Shown: positions 38,111-48,178 of the stretch, in pieces | Layout: each line of letters starts with the position of its first letter | Position numbering within the stretch: the stretch's first letter is position 1 | NCBI RefSeq assembly: GCF_026339875.1 | Contig: NZ_JAPEPZ010000001.1 | Span: 3,782,001 to 3,846,000 of the forward strand | Length of the DNA: 64,000 bases | Direction: 5' to 3' | Source of the DNA: Streptomyces sp. NBC_01571 | Lineage (GTDB): Bacteria; Actinomycetota; Actinomycetes; Streptomycetales; Streptomycetaceae | Position numbers and translations under genes: made by a program | Notes under the pieces: model-generated | Told to the model about the DNA's origin: nothing | What the model saw: the letters and a program-made list of their open reading frames with translations, nothing else | Databases searched by the model: none

Positions 38111-40231
38111 CTACTCCGCCTGCAGCACCAGCAGGGCCAGGTCGTCCTCCGGGGGCTTGCTGCCGAACTCGTGCACCAGTCGCCGGATCCGCTCCGCGAC
38201 CAGCTCGGCGCCGAGACCCGTACAACTCGCGAGGGCCTGGGCGAGCCCCTCGTCGTCGTCGAACTGACGCGGCCCGCTGCGGCGCTCCGTCACGCCGTCG
38301 GTCACGCACAGCACGGTGTCGCCGGGGTACAGGTCCAGGGTCTCGGAGACGTAGGTCGCGTCCTCGAAGACGCCGAGCAGCGTCTGCGGCTCGGCCACCT
38401 CCCGTACGTCGCCGTCGGGGCCCAGGATCAGCGGCAGCGGGTGTCCGGCCGACGCGAGGGTGCAGCGCACGCCTCCGTCGAAGGGCACCAGTTCGCCGTA
38501 CAGCATGGAGAGGAAGCGGGTCTGCGGGCCCTCGTCGGGACCGAGGCCGGGGCCGCCCGCGGCCACCAGCGCGCGGGCCGCCGCGTCGGCCGCCTCCGTC
38601 GCGTCGTCGAGCAGGAGCTGGTTGAGGCGGTCGAGGACGTCGGCGACCTGGTAGCCCTCCCGGGCCAGCAGCCGCACCCACGGCCGGGCCAGGCCGATCA
38701 CGACGGCGGCCTCGGGCCCCTTGCCCTGCACGTCACCGAGGACGAAACACCAGCGGCCGTCACCGGCCGGGAACAGGTCGTAGAAGTCCCCGCTGGGGCC
38801 GCCCTTGTCCAGCGGTTCGTACACGAGGGCGCTGCGCACCCCGGGGATCTCGGCGACCGCGCCGGGCAGCAGGCCTCGCTGGAGGACCCGGCTGATGGTG
38901 GCCTGCCGCGCGTACTGGCGGGCCGCGCCGATGGCGAGGGCGATCCGGCGGCTGAGGTCCTCGACGAGTCCGGTGATCTCGTCGGGGAAGCAGGTCAGCC
39001 CGGCCCGCCCGATGACGAGGGTCCCGAGCGGCCGCCCGCCGGCGATCAGCCGGTAGGCCAGCGCCGCCCCGCCCACCCCGGCGGCCCCGCTCCCCCCTCC
39101 GGCGCCGGCCAGCATGTCGCCCGCTCCCAGCGTCTCCCCCGGCCAGGGCACGGGCACGGCCCGGGACCGCACCGAGTCGGGCAGCCGGGGCGGGTCCTTC
39201 TCCAGCGCCCCGCGCAGTTCCTCGATGCGGTTCTCACTGCCGTGCCAGACCCGGGCGAGCCGCGGCCCGAGCGCCAGCCCGAGGCCGCCCGCCCGGTCGG
39301 TGGCCTCGTCCTCCAGCCAGACCGCGCACCAGTCGGCGAGCCGGGGCACCAGGAGCTGTCCGGCGAGCGCGGCGACCAGGTCCTCGTCCAGCTGGCCGGC
39401 GAGCAGGTCGGAGGCCTCGGCGAGGAAGGACAGGGCGCCGCGGTTGAGCCAGTCGTGGTCACGGGACGGATCGCGCCTCGGTTCCGCGGTGGTCGTCCCG
39501 CCGCCGGGCGCCCCGATCCCGCAATCCCCGGCGTACGCGCCGGTCTCCGCGCCACCGCCCGGGCCCGCACCGCCCGTCCACGCGACGGCACCCGGACCCC
39601 GGTCACCCGAAACCCGGTCGACGCCCGCTTCCCCTGCCACCCCCGTCCCGGTGGCGTCCCCCGTCTCCCCCTCCAGCCCGAACCCCGCGCCGAATTCCGC
39701 CGCGCCGTCCACGGGCAACCGCGCCCACACGGTCTTGACGCCGGTGCGATAGGTGATGCCCCAGGCCTCGGAGAGCGTGGAGACGAGCCGCAGCCCGCGC
39801 CCGTACTCGGGTGTGCCGTACGGGCGTTCGGCCGCGTCCTCGCGCACCGCGCGCGAGGGGTGGTGGTCGGAGACCTCGACGATCACCGCGTCCAGCACAC
39901 CCGGCCCGCCGTCGTCGCCGATCTCGAGCCGACACACCAGCTCCACGTCCGTGCCCGCGTGCACCACCGCGTTGGTGACGAGTTCGCTGACGATCACGAC
40001 GGCGTCGTCGCGAAGGCGCTCGCCGACCGTCTCGGCGCCGGGCAGCGCGAGTGCGGCCCGGTCGGCGAGCGCCTCGCGCACGAGCCGACGGGCCGCGCCG
40101 GGCGCGAGCGGGGTGCCCGGCAGCGCCGCGCGCACCACTGTCTCCAGGCCGGCACGGTGGTGCGCGGGCGCGTGAGGGGCAGGCGCCATGGAGTCCCGCT
40201 GCGACTCCCGTTGCGTCGGAATGGCCCCCAC
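38111..40231 (-). CDS. SpoIIE-type PP2C phosphatase with N-terminal ATPase (RsbW-like) domain
   Basis: 706 aa from GTG 40231 (GGGAG 7 nt upstream); ATG 40189 is an alternative. The N-terminal HATPase_c domain (about 30-165) has VIVSELVTNAVVHAGT and EYGRGLRLV, an anti-sigma-kinase-like fold. A Gly/Thr-rich low-complexity linker (about 175-240), a GAF-like domain (about 265-430) and a C-terminal PP2C/SpoIIE phosphatase domain follow, with GGPSGDFYDLF, GDVQGKGPEAA and PPEDDLALLVL metal sites. Such fusions act in partner-switching control of sigma factors. It is divergent from the HAMP remnant and response regulator, a setting that usually includes a full multi-HAMP sensor kinase. Confidence 0.87.
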   Translation of the reverse strand: MGAIPTQRESQRDSMAPAPHAPAHHRAGLETVVRAALPGTPLAPGAARRLVREALADRAALALPGAETVGERLRDDAVVIVSELVTNAVVHAGTDVELVCRLEIGDDGGPGVLDAVIVEVSDHHPSRAVREDAAERPYGTPEYGRGLRLVSTLSEAWGITYRTGVKTVWARLPVDGAAEFGAGFGLEGETGDATGTGVAGEAGVDRVSGDRGPGAVAWTGGAGPGGGAETGAYAGDCGIGAPGGGTTTAEPRRDPSRDHDWLNRGALSFLAEASDLLAGQLDEDLVAALAGQLLVPRLADWCAVWLEDEATDRAGGLGLALGPRLARVWHGSENRIEELRGALEKDPPRLPDSVRSRAVPVPWPGETLGAGDMLAGAGGGSGAAGVGGAALAYRLIAGGRPLGTLVIGRAGLTCFPDEITGLVEDLSRRIALAIGAARQYARQATISRVLQRGLLPGAVAEIPGVRSALVYEPLDKGGPSGDFYDLFPAGDGRWCFVLGDVQGKGPEAAVVIGLARPWVRLLAREGYQVADVLDRLNQLLLDDATEAADAAARALVAAGGPGLGPDEGPQTRFLSMLYGELVPFDGGVRCTLASAGHPLPLILGPDGDVREVAEPQTLLGVFEDATYVSETLDLYPGDTVLCVTDGVTERRSGPRQFDDDEGLAQALASCTGLGAELVAERIRRLVHEFGSKPPEDDLALLVLQAE

Positions 40232-40334
40232 TGTGCGGCTCCCTGAGCAGTTCGGACGATTGCGCCTCAGGCGACACGGACAGAGTGACAGACTGGCCCC
40301 GCCCATAAGCACCGAGTTACCGAAGTGGGCCGCC

Positions 40335-40952
40335 ATGAGTGAGAACAGTGCTACGCGCGTGCTCGAAGAAGGACAGAATCGGGCATTCGATGACGGCCGG
40401 ATCCGGGCGTCCGATCCGCGTCCGCCGCTCGCCGCGACGACCGCCGCACGCGACGGGGGCTTCACCGAGGCACCGGAGACGGGGTACGGCCCGGCCGCGG
40501 AGCTCAGCACGGCGTTCCACCGGATCATGGACCGCTACGCCCTCTTCAACACGGAAGTGCAGCCGATGTGGGCGGAGTTGGCGTGGCACGAGCTGCTGTC
40601 CGCGCGTCCGGGGCGGAGCGGACGGACGACCCGTGTCGACGACGTGAGCCGGCTGCTCGACATCCTGGTGGCACCCGCCGGGAACGCGACGCGTGTCCTC
40701 GACGCGGTGGCCGGCGGCGACCTCACCCGGCGGGTCGACCCGCACGACCGGATCCGCCGGCTCCGCGGCGCCCGACTCGGCGGCGTCGCGCGCCACTACA
40801 GGGCGGACAGCCTGCCCTCGCCCGTCCGCCGCACCGCGGAGGTCGCGACGGCCGTGGGCCGGCTCGAAGCGCGGGACGGCGGCGTTCCCGAACCCGTTGT
40901 TCCGGGACCGAGCACGACCGGGGAGGCCGCGGTCCCGCCGACGACCGAGTGA
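40335..40952 (+). pseudogene. Shrunken multi-HAMP hybrid histidine kinase remnant
   Basis: 205-codon open frame without kinase, HATPase or receiver domain. Residues about 95-140 (RLLDILVAPAGNATRVLDAVAGGDLTRRVDPHD, split here only in wording) match the first HAMP region of the very large Streptomyces HAMP-repeat hybrid kinases, and VRRTAEVATAVGR looks like a piece of a later HAMP repeat joined directly to it. The rest is low-complexity. The frame is intact, so it may still be translated, but relative to the usual ~1,400-1,800-aa protein nearly everything is missing. It is followed by a response regulator (12-bp gap), the normal partner of the full-length kinase. Confidence 0.6.
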
Positions 40953-40964
40953 GGCACAGTCACC

Positions 40965-41549
40965 ATGAGCGCTGAGGAAACGACCGACGAGCGCGCCAGC
41001 ATCCTCCTGGTCGACGACATGGAGGACAACCTGATCGCCCTGGAGGCCGTCCTGGGCTCCCTCAACGAGCCTTTGGTGCGCGCGCGTTCGGGCGAGGAGG
41101 CGATGAAGGCGCTGCTGCGGCAACGCTTCGCCGTCGTCCTCCTGGACATCCACATGCCCGGCATGGACGGCTTCGAGACCGCCGCGAACATCAAGCGGCT
41201 CGACCAGACCAAGGACGTCCCCATCATCTTCCTGACCGGTACCGACGCCGACGCGGGCTACGCCTTCCGCGGTTACGCCACCGGTGCCGCGGACTATCTG
41301 ACGAAGCCGTTCGACCCCTGGGTGCTGCGCGCCAAGGTCACCGTGTTCCTGGACCTGCACCGCAAGAACCAGCAGCTGGAACGGCTGCTGGCCCAGGAAC
41401 GCACCCACGCCGCCCGGATCAGCACGCGCCTGGCGGCCCTGGAGAAGCAGTTGGCGACCGAGGACCCCCCGGACATGCCGGACCTGCGCAGACAGGTGGG
41501 AGAACTGCAGCGTCTGGTGGCGCGGGTGGCCGGCACCCGCGCCCCGTGA
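40965..41549 (+). CDS. Response regulator with C-terminal coiled coil
   Basis: 194 aa. Receiver domain residues 10-130 with the acidic pocket (LLVDDMEDN), phosphoacceptor Asp61 in LLDIHMPGMDGF, Thr in FLTGTD and Lys in DYLTKPFDP. The C-terminal 65 residues form a Leu/Gln-rich coiled coil (RKNQQLERLLAQERTHAARI...) and no DNA-binding or output domain. It normally relays from a multi-HAMP hybrid kinase; here the upstream kinase gene is only a remnant, so its input is unclear. The neighbouring SpoIIE-type phosphatase could be its output partner. Confidence 0.88.
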   Translation: MSAEETTDERASILLVDDMEDNLIALEAVLGSLNEPLVRARSGEEAMKALLRQRFAVVLLDIHMPGMDGFETAANIKRLDQTKDVPIIFLTGTDADAGYAFRGYATGAADYLTKPFDPWVLRAKVTVFLDLHRKNQQLERLLAQERTHAARISTRLAALEKQLATEDPPDMPDLRRQVGELQRLVARVAGTRAP

Positions 41550-41556
41550 CGAACGG

Positions 41557-41648
41557 GGGGAACCGCCCGCCGCTAGGGACGGGAAGCGGCGCGGGGAACC
41601 GCCCGCCGCGAGGGACCGGACACGGCGCGGGGAACCGCGCGGCCGGCC
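41557..41648. repeat. 36-bp tandem repeat, 2.5 units
   Basis: Units 41557-41592 and 41593-41628, both GGGGAACCGCCCGCCGC... ending GCGGCGC/ACGGCGC, plus a partial third unit from 41629 (GGGGAACCGCGCGGCCGGCC). They lie in the convergent gap between the response regulator and acyl-CoA synthetase genes; no gene within. Confidence 0.75.
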
Positions 41649-41691
41649 ACAGCGGACCCGGCCGCCGGCGAGCGGTCCGGCCGCCCCGGGC

Positions 41692-43605
41692 TCACGCCTC
41701 GCGCGTACCGGCGTACATCTCCTCGATCAGCCCCTTGTACTCCCGCTCCACGACCGGCCGCTTCAGCTTCAGGCTCGGGGTGATCTCCCCGTGCTCGACG
41801 TCGAGGTCGCGCGGCAGCAGACGGAACTTCTTGATCGTCTGCCAGCGCTGGAGGCCGCTGTTGAGCTCCTTCACATAGCCCTCGATCAGCTCGACCGTGA
41901 CGGGGGCGGCCACGACATCCGCGTACGACCTGCCCTCCAGCCCGTTGTCCTTCGCCCACTCCAGGATCGACGGCTCGTCGAGCGCGATGAGGGCGGTGCA
42001 GAAGTTCCGGTCGGCGCCGTGCACGAGGATGTTGGAGACGTACGGGCAGACCGCCTTGAACTGGCCCTCGACCTCGGCGGGCGCGATGTACTTGCCGCCG
42101 GACGTCTTGATGAGGTCCTTCTTGCGGTCGGTGATGCGGAGATAGCCGTCGGGGGACAGCTCGCCGATGTCACCGGTGTGGAACCAGCCGTCCGCCTCCA
42201 GGACCTCGGCGGTCTTCTCCGGCAGCCCGTGGTAGCCCTCCATGATGCCGGGGCCGCGCAGCAGGATCTCGCCGTCGTCCGCGATGCGCACCTCGGTGCC
42301 GGGCAGCGGCTTGCCGACCGTGCCGGTGCGGTAGGCCTCGCCGGGGTTCACGAAGGAGGCGGCGGAGGACTCCGTGAGGCCGTACCCCTCCAGGATGTGG
42401 ATGCCGGCGCCCGCGAAGAAGTAGCCGATCTCGGGGGCCAGGGCCGCACTGCCGGAGACGCAGGCGCGCAGCCTGCCGCCGAAGGCCTCGCGGATCTTGG
42501 AGAACACGAGCGCGTCCGCGACCTTGTGCTTGGCGGCGAGCGCGAAGGGCACGGAGGCGATGCCGGTGCGGCGGAAGTTGTCCTGACCGGCCTTCGCGTA
42601 CTCGCGGGAGACCTCGGCGGCCCACTGGAAGATCTTGTACTTGGCGCCGCCGCCGGCCCGCGCCTTGGCCGCGACCCCGTTGTAGACCTTCTCGAAGATG
42701 CGCGGGACGGCCGCCATGTACGTCGGCTGCACCACCGGCAGGTTCTCGATGATCTTGTCCACCCGGCCGTCGACGGCGGTGACGTGCCCGACCTCGATCT
42801 GACCGGAGGTGAGCACCTTGCCGAAGACATGGGCGAGCGGCAGCCAGAGGTACTGAACGTCGTCGGGACCGAGGAGTCCGGTCGAGGCGATGGCCTTCGC
42901 CATGTACGCCCAGTTGTCGTGCGGGAGGCGGACCCCCTTGGGGCGGCCCGTGGTGCCGGAGGTGTAGATGAGGGTGGCGAGCTGGTCGGCGGTGATCGCG
43001 CCGACCCGCTCCTCGATCAGCTCGGGGTTCTTCTCCAGGTACGCGGCGCCGCGCGTCTCCAGCTCGGCCAGGGACAGGACGTCGTCGCCGGTCTCGACGC
43101 CGGCCGGGTCGATGACGACCACATGCGTCAGCTCGGGCAGTTCGGCGCGCTTCTCGCGCACCTTGGCCAGCTGGGCCGCGTCCTCGGCGATCAGGACCCG
43201 GCTGCCCGAGTCGGAGAGGATGAACGCGGACTCCCCGGCGTTCGTCTGCGGGTAGATCGTCGTAGTGGCCGCGCCCGCGCACATGATGCCGAGGTCGGCG
43301 AGGATCCACTCGACCCGCGTGGAGGAGGCGAGCGCGACGCGCTGCTCCGGCTGCACACCCAGTTCGATCAGTCCGGCCGAGATGGCGAAGACCCGCTCGG
43401 CGGCCTGCGCCCAGCTCAGCGACTTCCAGTCGTCCGCACCCTGACCGGCGGGGGCACCTGCCCGCTCGGACGAGGCCGGGGCCCCGGGGACGGCCGGCAC
43501 GGGGTAGCGGTAGGCCTCGGCGTCCGGCGTGGCCGCCACGCGCTCCAGGAAGAGGGCCGCCACGGACGGCGGACGGTTCTCGATCAGGGTCTGTGTGTCG
43601 CTCAC
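41692..43605 (-). CDS. Long-chain acyl-CoA synthetase (AMP-dependent)
   Basis: 637 aa from GTG 43605, preceded by GGAGG at 6 nt; an ATG at 43647 would add 14 residues. Activates fatty acids to acyl-CoA with ATP. ATP/AMP motif TLIYTSGTTGRPKGVRL, EGYGLTESS, DGWFHTGDIGELSPDGYLRITDRKKD and the C-terminal catalytic Lys near EITPSLKLKRPVV. A polar Pro/Ala insertion is present at about 40-60. A palindrome upstream (43661-43674) is a candidate fatty-acid-responsive operator. It is single-gene. Confidence 0.92.
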   Translation of the reverse strand: MSDTQTLIENRPPSVAALFLERVAATPDAEAYRYPVPAVPGAPASSERAGAPAGQGADDWKSLSWAQAAERVFAISAGLIELGVQPEQRVALASSTRVEWILADLGIMCAGAATTTIYPQTNAGESAFILSDSGSRVLIAEDAAQLAKVREKRAELPELTHVVVIDPAGVETGDDVLSLAELETRGAAYLEKNPELIEERVGAITADQLATLIYTSGTTGRPKGVRLPHDNWAYMAKAIASTGLLGPDDVQYLWLPLAHVFGKVLTSGQIEVGHVTAVDGRVDKIIENLPVVQPTYMAAVPRIFEKVYNGVAAKARAGGGAKYKIFQWAAEVSREYAKAGQDNFRRTGIASVPFALAAKHKVADALVFSKIREAFGGRLRACVSGSAALAPEIGYFFAGAGIHILEGYGLTESSAASFVNPGEAYRTGTVGKPLPGTEVRIADDGEILLRGPGIMEGYHGLPEKTAEVLEADGWFHTGDIGELSPDGYLRITDRKKDLIKTSGGKYIAPAEVEGQFKAVCPYVSNILVHGADRNFCTALIALDEPSILEWAKDNGLEGRSYADVVAAPVTVELIEGYVKELNSGLQRWQTIKKFRLLPRDLDVEHGEITPSLKLKRPVVEREYKGLIEEMYAGTREA

Positions 43606-43660
43606 GACATCCTCCGGGGCCCGCGACAACGCGGCTGGCTGGCTCATTGCGGCTGTTGTT

Positions 43661-43674
43661 TAACTCGCGAGTAA
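43661..43674. promoter_or_regulatory. Candidate TetR-type operator upstream of acyl-CoA synthetase
   Basis: TAACTCGCGAGTAA has a perfect 10-bp core ACTCGCGAGT and lies 58 bp upstream of the GTG start. It resembles actinobacterial fatty-acid regulator operators of the TTACTsGCGAGTAA kind. The regulator is not encoded nearby. Confidence 0.45.
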
Positions 43675-43768
43675 CTATCGAGCAGTGATCAGAGTAGAGC
43701 GCGTCCGGCCGGTGCGTAAGAGGCGGCGTCCTGTCACTTCCTACAGAGAGCGACGGTACGCATGCGCG

Positions 43769-43800
43769 AGGGCCCGCCACGCGAAAGCGCAACGGGCCCT
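43769..43800 (-). terminator. Hairpin terminator of lepA
   Basis: AGGGCCCG and CGGGCCCT form an 8-bp stem around an inner GCGC/GCGC-containing loop, 32 nt after the lepA stop. Confidence 0.7.
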
Positions 43801-43831
43801 TGAAATCGGCGAATCGGCCTACCCTCGGCGA

Positions 43832-45700
<1,869 letters not shown>

Positions 45701-45789
45701 GCAGGGTCCTGTCTCTTGAGGCGCCTGTCGCCTCGGGTCGGATCGATACGTAGGCTCCATGGTCCCACGGGTGGGGAGCTGCGACCGGT

Positions 45790-45819
45790 TTGGGCCGGTC
45801 GTGCGGCGGCTGGTAGCCT
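45790..45819 (+). promoter_or_regulatory. Promoter of rpsT
   Basis: TTGGGC (45790-45795), 18-bp spacer, TAGCCT (45814-45819), about 105 bp before the rpsT start, leaving a long 5' leader. Confidence 0.55.
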
Positions 45820-45874
45820 GGGTGGCTGTGTCTCATGCCCTCTCTGCAGGAGGCACACCCCAAGGAAATCAAAC

Positions 45875-45902
45875 GGCGGGCGAGACTGCTGTCTCGCGCG
45901 CC
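45875..45902 (+). promoter_or_regulatory. Leader hairpin upstream of rpsT
   Basis: GGCGGGCGAGAC pairs with GTCTCGCGCGCC (one mismatch) around a TGCT loop, 21 nt before the start codon. It is a plausible autoregulatory binding site for S20 or a translation-control hairpin. Confidence 0.4.
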
Positions 45903-45923
45903 TGAACCTGTAAAGGCTCATTC

Positions 45924-46190
45924 GTGGCGAACATCAAGTCCCAGATCAAGCGGATCAAGACCAACGAGAAGGCCCGGCTGCGCAACAAGGCCGTCAAGTC
46001 CTCCCTGAAGACCGCGATCCGCAAGGCCCGCGAGGCTGCTGCCGCGGGTGACGTCGAGAAGGCCACCGAGTACACGCGCGCCGCGTCGCGCCAGCTCGAC
46101 AAGGCCGTCTCGAAGGGCGTCATCCACAAGAACCAGGCCGCCAACAAGAAGTCGGCGCTTGCTTCGAAGGTCGTCGCCCTCAAGGGCTGA
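45924..46190 (+). CDS. rpsT: 30S ribosomal protein S20
   Basis: 88 aa, highly basic three-helix protein binding the 5' domain of 16S rRNA. Complete family sequence starting [20 protein letters not shown] and ending [12 protein letters not shown] start at 45924 with a weak ribosome site, which suits translational feedback. Followed by a very strong terminator. Confidence 0.97.
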   Translation: MANIKSQIKRIKTNEKARLRNKAVKSSLKTAIRKAREAAAAGDVEKATEYTRAASRQLDKAVSKGVIHKNQAANKKSALASKVVALKG

Positions 46191-46313
46191 GTCCTACTCG
46201 ACTTGACCGCCGGAAGGGACCAAGCGGGCCCTCTCATCCGCTCCTGACCGGCACCCCCGGATCCGTGCGCGGCCTGCGTTCGCCACGCGGGCACGGCTCC
46301 ACAGGCTTGAACC

Positions 46314-46360
46314 GAAGGCCCCGCTCGGCCTCCTTCCCCAGGAGGGCGAGCGGGGCCTTC
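46314..46360 (+). terminator. Strong intrinsic terminator of rpsT
   Basis: GAAGGCCCCGCTCG and CGAGCGGGGCCTTC form a perfect 14-bp stem with an inner CCTCC/GGAGG stem, followed by GTCTTGTC. Confidence 0.9.
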
Positions 46361-46435
46361 GTCTTGTCGGGTGCCTTGTCGGGTGCCTTGTCGAAAGTCC
46401 CGTCGAAAGATCTACCGAAAGCCCTGTCGAACGTC
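46361..46435. repeat. Degenerate tandem repeat after rpsT terminator
   Basis: Two exact 12-bp units CTTGTCGGGTGC followed by decayed copies around GTCGAAAG. It is probably decayed repeat DNA. No gene. Confidence 0.5.
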
Positions 46436-46603
46436 CTAAGGGCTGTCCCGTGATCCCCGGTGGGCGCACGACGACAGCTACGGCATCTCGCCGCGTTGTC
46501 GGATCGCCCGAATACACCCAGTACGAGGACGACCCTCCGCCTTGCGATGCACCGCATCCGACGCCGCGCGCTGATGCACCGGGGATTACGGGACAGCCCT
46601 TAG
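46436..46603. repeat. 168-bp palindrome-ended repeat element (MITE-like)
   Basis: Terminal inverted repeats of about 27 bp, CTAAGGGCTGTCCCGTgATCCCCGGTG (shown in two parts: outer CTAAGGGCTGTCCCG, inner ATCCCCGGTG), with one mismatch at the base before ATCCCC. The interior has further short hairpins but no gene. The right end contains the TAA stop codon of holA (46600-46602). It is the same size class as the element at 981-1147 but unrelated in sequence. I recall related sequences as repeated intergenic elements in streptomycetes; a genome search would settle copy number. Confidence 0.7.
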
Positions 46604-47586
46604 CCCCGTCGGGACCGAGCCGCCCGGGCGATGGCCACGACCGCCTTCTCCAGCGCGTACTCGGGATCGTCCCCACCGCCCTTGACCCCGGCATCCGCGT
46701 CGGCGACCGCCCGCAGCGCGACGGCCACCCCGTCCGGCGTCCAGCCCCGCATCTGCTGCCGCACCCGGTCGATCTTCCACGGCGGCATCCCCAGCTCGCG
46801 GGCGAGATCGGCCGGCCGGCCCCCGCGCGCGGAGGACAGCTTCCCGATCGCCCGCACACCCTGCGCCAGCGCGCTGGTGATCAGGACGGGCGCGACCCCG
46901 GTCGACAGGGACCAGCGCAGCGCCTCCAACGCCTCCGCCGCCCGCCCCTCCACGGCCCGATCGGCCACGGTGAAGCTCGACGCCTCGGCCCGCCCGGTGT
47001 AGTACCGGCCCACGACGGCCTCGTCGATCGTCCCCTCGACATCCGCGGTCAGCTGGGACACCGCGGACGCCAGCTCCCTCAGATCGCTCCCGATGGAGTC
47101 GACGAGCGCCTGACAGGCCTCCGGTGTCGCGGACCTCCCCAGCGCCCTGAACTCGCTTCGCACGAACGCCAGCCGGTCCGCCGGCTTCGTCATCTTGGGG
47201 CACGCCACCTCCCGGGCCCCCACCTTGCGCGCGGCGTCGAGCAGCCCCTTGCCCTTGGCTCCGCCCGCGTGCAGCAGCACGAGGGTGATCTCCTCGGCCG
47301 GCGCGCCGAGATACGCCTTCACGTCCTTGATGGTGTCGGCCGACAGATCCTGCGCGTTGCGTACGACCACGACCTTGCGCTCGGAGAAGAGCGACGGACT
47401 CGTCAGCTCCGCGAGCGTGCCGGGCTGCAACTGGTCCGGGTTGAGGTCCCGGACGTCCGTGTCGGCGTCAGCGGCCCTGGCGGCGGCCACCACCTCCTGC
47501 ACGGCACGGTCGAGCAGGAGATCCTCCTGGCCCACGGCGAGTGTGAGGGGGGCGAGAGGGTCGTCTTGTGCGGTCTTCTTGGCCAT
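46600..47586 (-). CDS. holA: DNA polymerase III subunit delta
   Basis: 328 aa from ATG 47586. Clamp-loader subunit that opens the sliding clamp. N-terminal AAA-like delta domain (LTLAVGQEDLLLDRAVQEVV), SPSLFSERKVVVVRNAQDLS, and a C-terminal collar domain (ALRWSLSTGVAPVLITSALA). The final residues are AARAARSRRG-type, and the stop codon TAA lies inside the terminal repeat of the element at 46436-46603, so the native C-terminus may have been altered by insertion. Confidence 0.92.
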   Translation of the reverse strand: MAKKTAQDDPLAPLTLAVGQEDLLLDRAVQEVVAAARAADADTDVRDLNPDQLQPGTLAELTSPSLFSERKVVVVRNAQDLSADTIKDVKAYLGAPAEEITLVLLHAGGAKGKGLLDAARKVGAREVACPKMTKPADRLAFVRSEFRALGRSATPEACQALVDSIGSDLRELASAVSQLTADVEGTIDEAVVGRYYTGRAEASSFTVADRAVEGRAAEALEALRWSLSTGVAPVLITSALAQGVRAIGKLSSARGGRPADLARELGMPPWKIDRVRQQMRGWTPDGVAVALRAVADADAGVKGGGDDPEYALEKAVVAIARAARSRRG

Positions 47587-47869
47587 CCCTGACAGCATCC
47601 CACGCGCCACCGACAACGAACGCCGCGCAGTCGGGCCGTGCCATCGCCGGTACGGGTGCGGTGCCCCGACGACGCGCGAGGGATCGGACGACGCGTCCCC
47701 CGTCCAAGGCCACCGCGCAGCCGACGCGGTACCTGCGCGCCCCGCACGTCCACGTGTCCGCACCGCCCGCGTCGCGCGCCCAGCCCGATACACGGCACCC
47801 CCGCAACCCCGCGCGCCTCCGCTCCGCCCGGCACCCCGGCACCCCGGCGGGGCCTGACGCGGCGGTCCT

Positions 47870-48115
47870 CTACGGCTCCTCGCGCCAGCCGTCCCACTCC
47901 GCGGCGAACTCGTCCAGCTCCGTCGGATCGAGCCGCTCCTCGGAATCCGTCAGGACCACCAGCCACTGCGCGTCCTCGGCGTCGTCCTCGCCGGCCAGCG
48001 CGTCCCTGACGAGCTGCGGTTCCTCCGCGAGCCCGAACCGGTCGCCGACCGCCTCCGCCGCCTCCTCCGCCGCGTCGCGGTCGGGCAGCACCAACACATG
48101 TCTCACGTCACTCAC
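47870..48115 (-). CDS. Small acidic conserved protein, unknown function
   Basis: 81 aa, strongly acidic (about a third Asp/Glu), no signal or membrane segment. Starts MSDVRHVLVLPDRDAAEEAAE and ends EFAAEWDGWREEP. Looks like a single alpha/beta ribonuclease-inhibitor- or RraB-like domain, but I cannot assign a family. The 283-bp gap between it and holA holds nothing recognisable. Confidence 0.6.
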   Translation of the reverse strand: MSDVRHVLVLPDRDAAEEAAEAVGDRFGLAEEPQLVRDALAGEDDAEDAQWLVVLTDSEERLDPTELDEFAAEWDGWREEP

Positions 48116-48178
48116 GAGGACATTTTCCGCTACGTCCGGCCGGGCCGACGCCCGGGTCCTTCATGGCGCCGGCTCCGG

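Noticed and set aside
41557..41648. CRISPR-like repeats
   Set aside because: The units are directly tandem with no spacers and no cas genes in the window.
46234..46557. Minus-strand frame with DKAP repeats after rpsT
   Set aside because: It spans the rpsT terminator, degenerate repeats and the palindromic element; no ribosome site or family motif.
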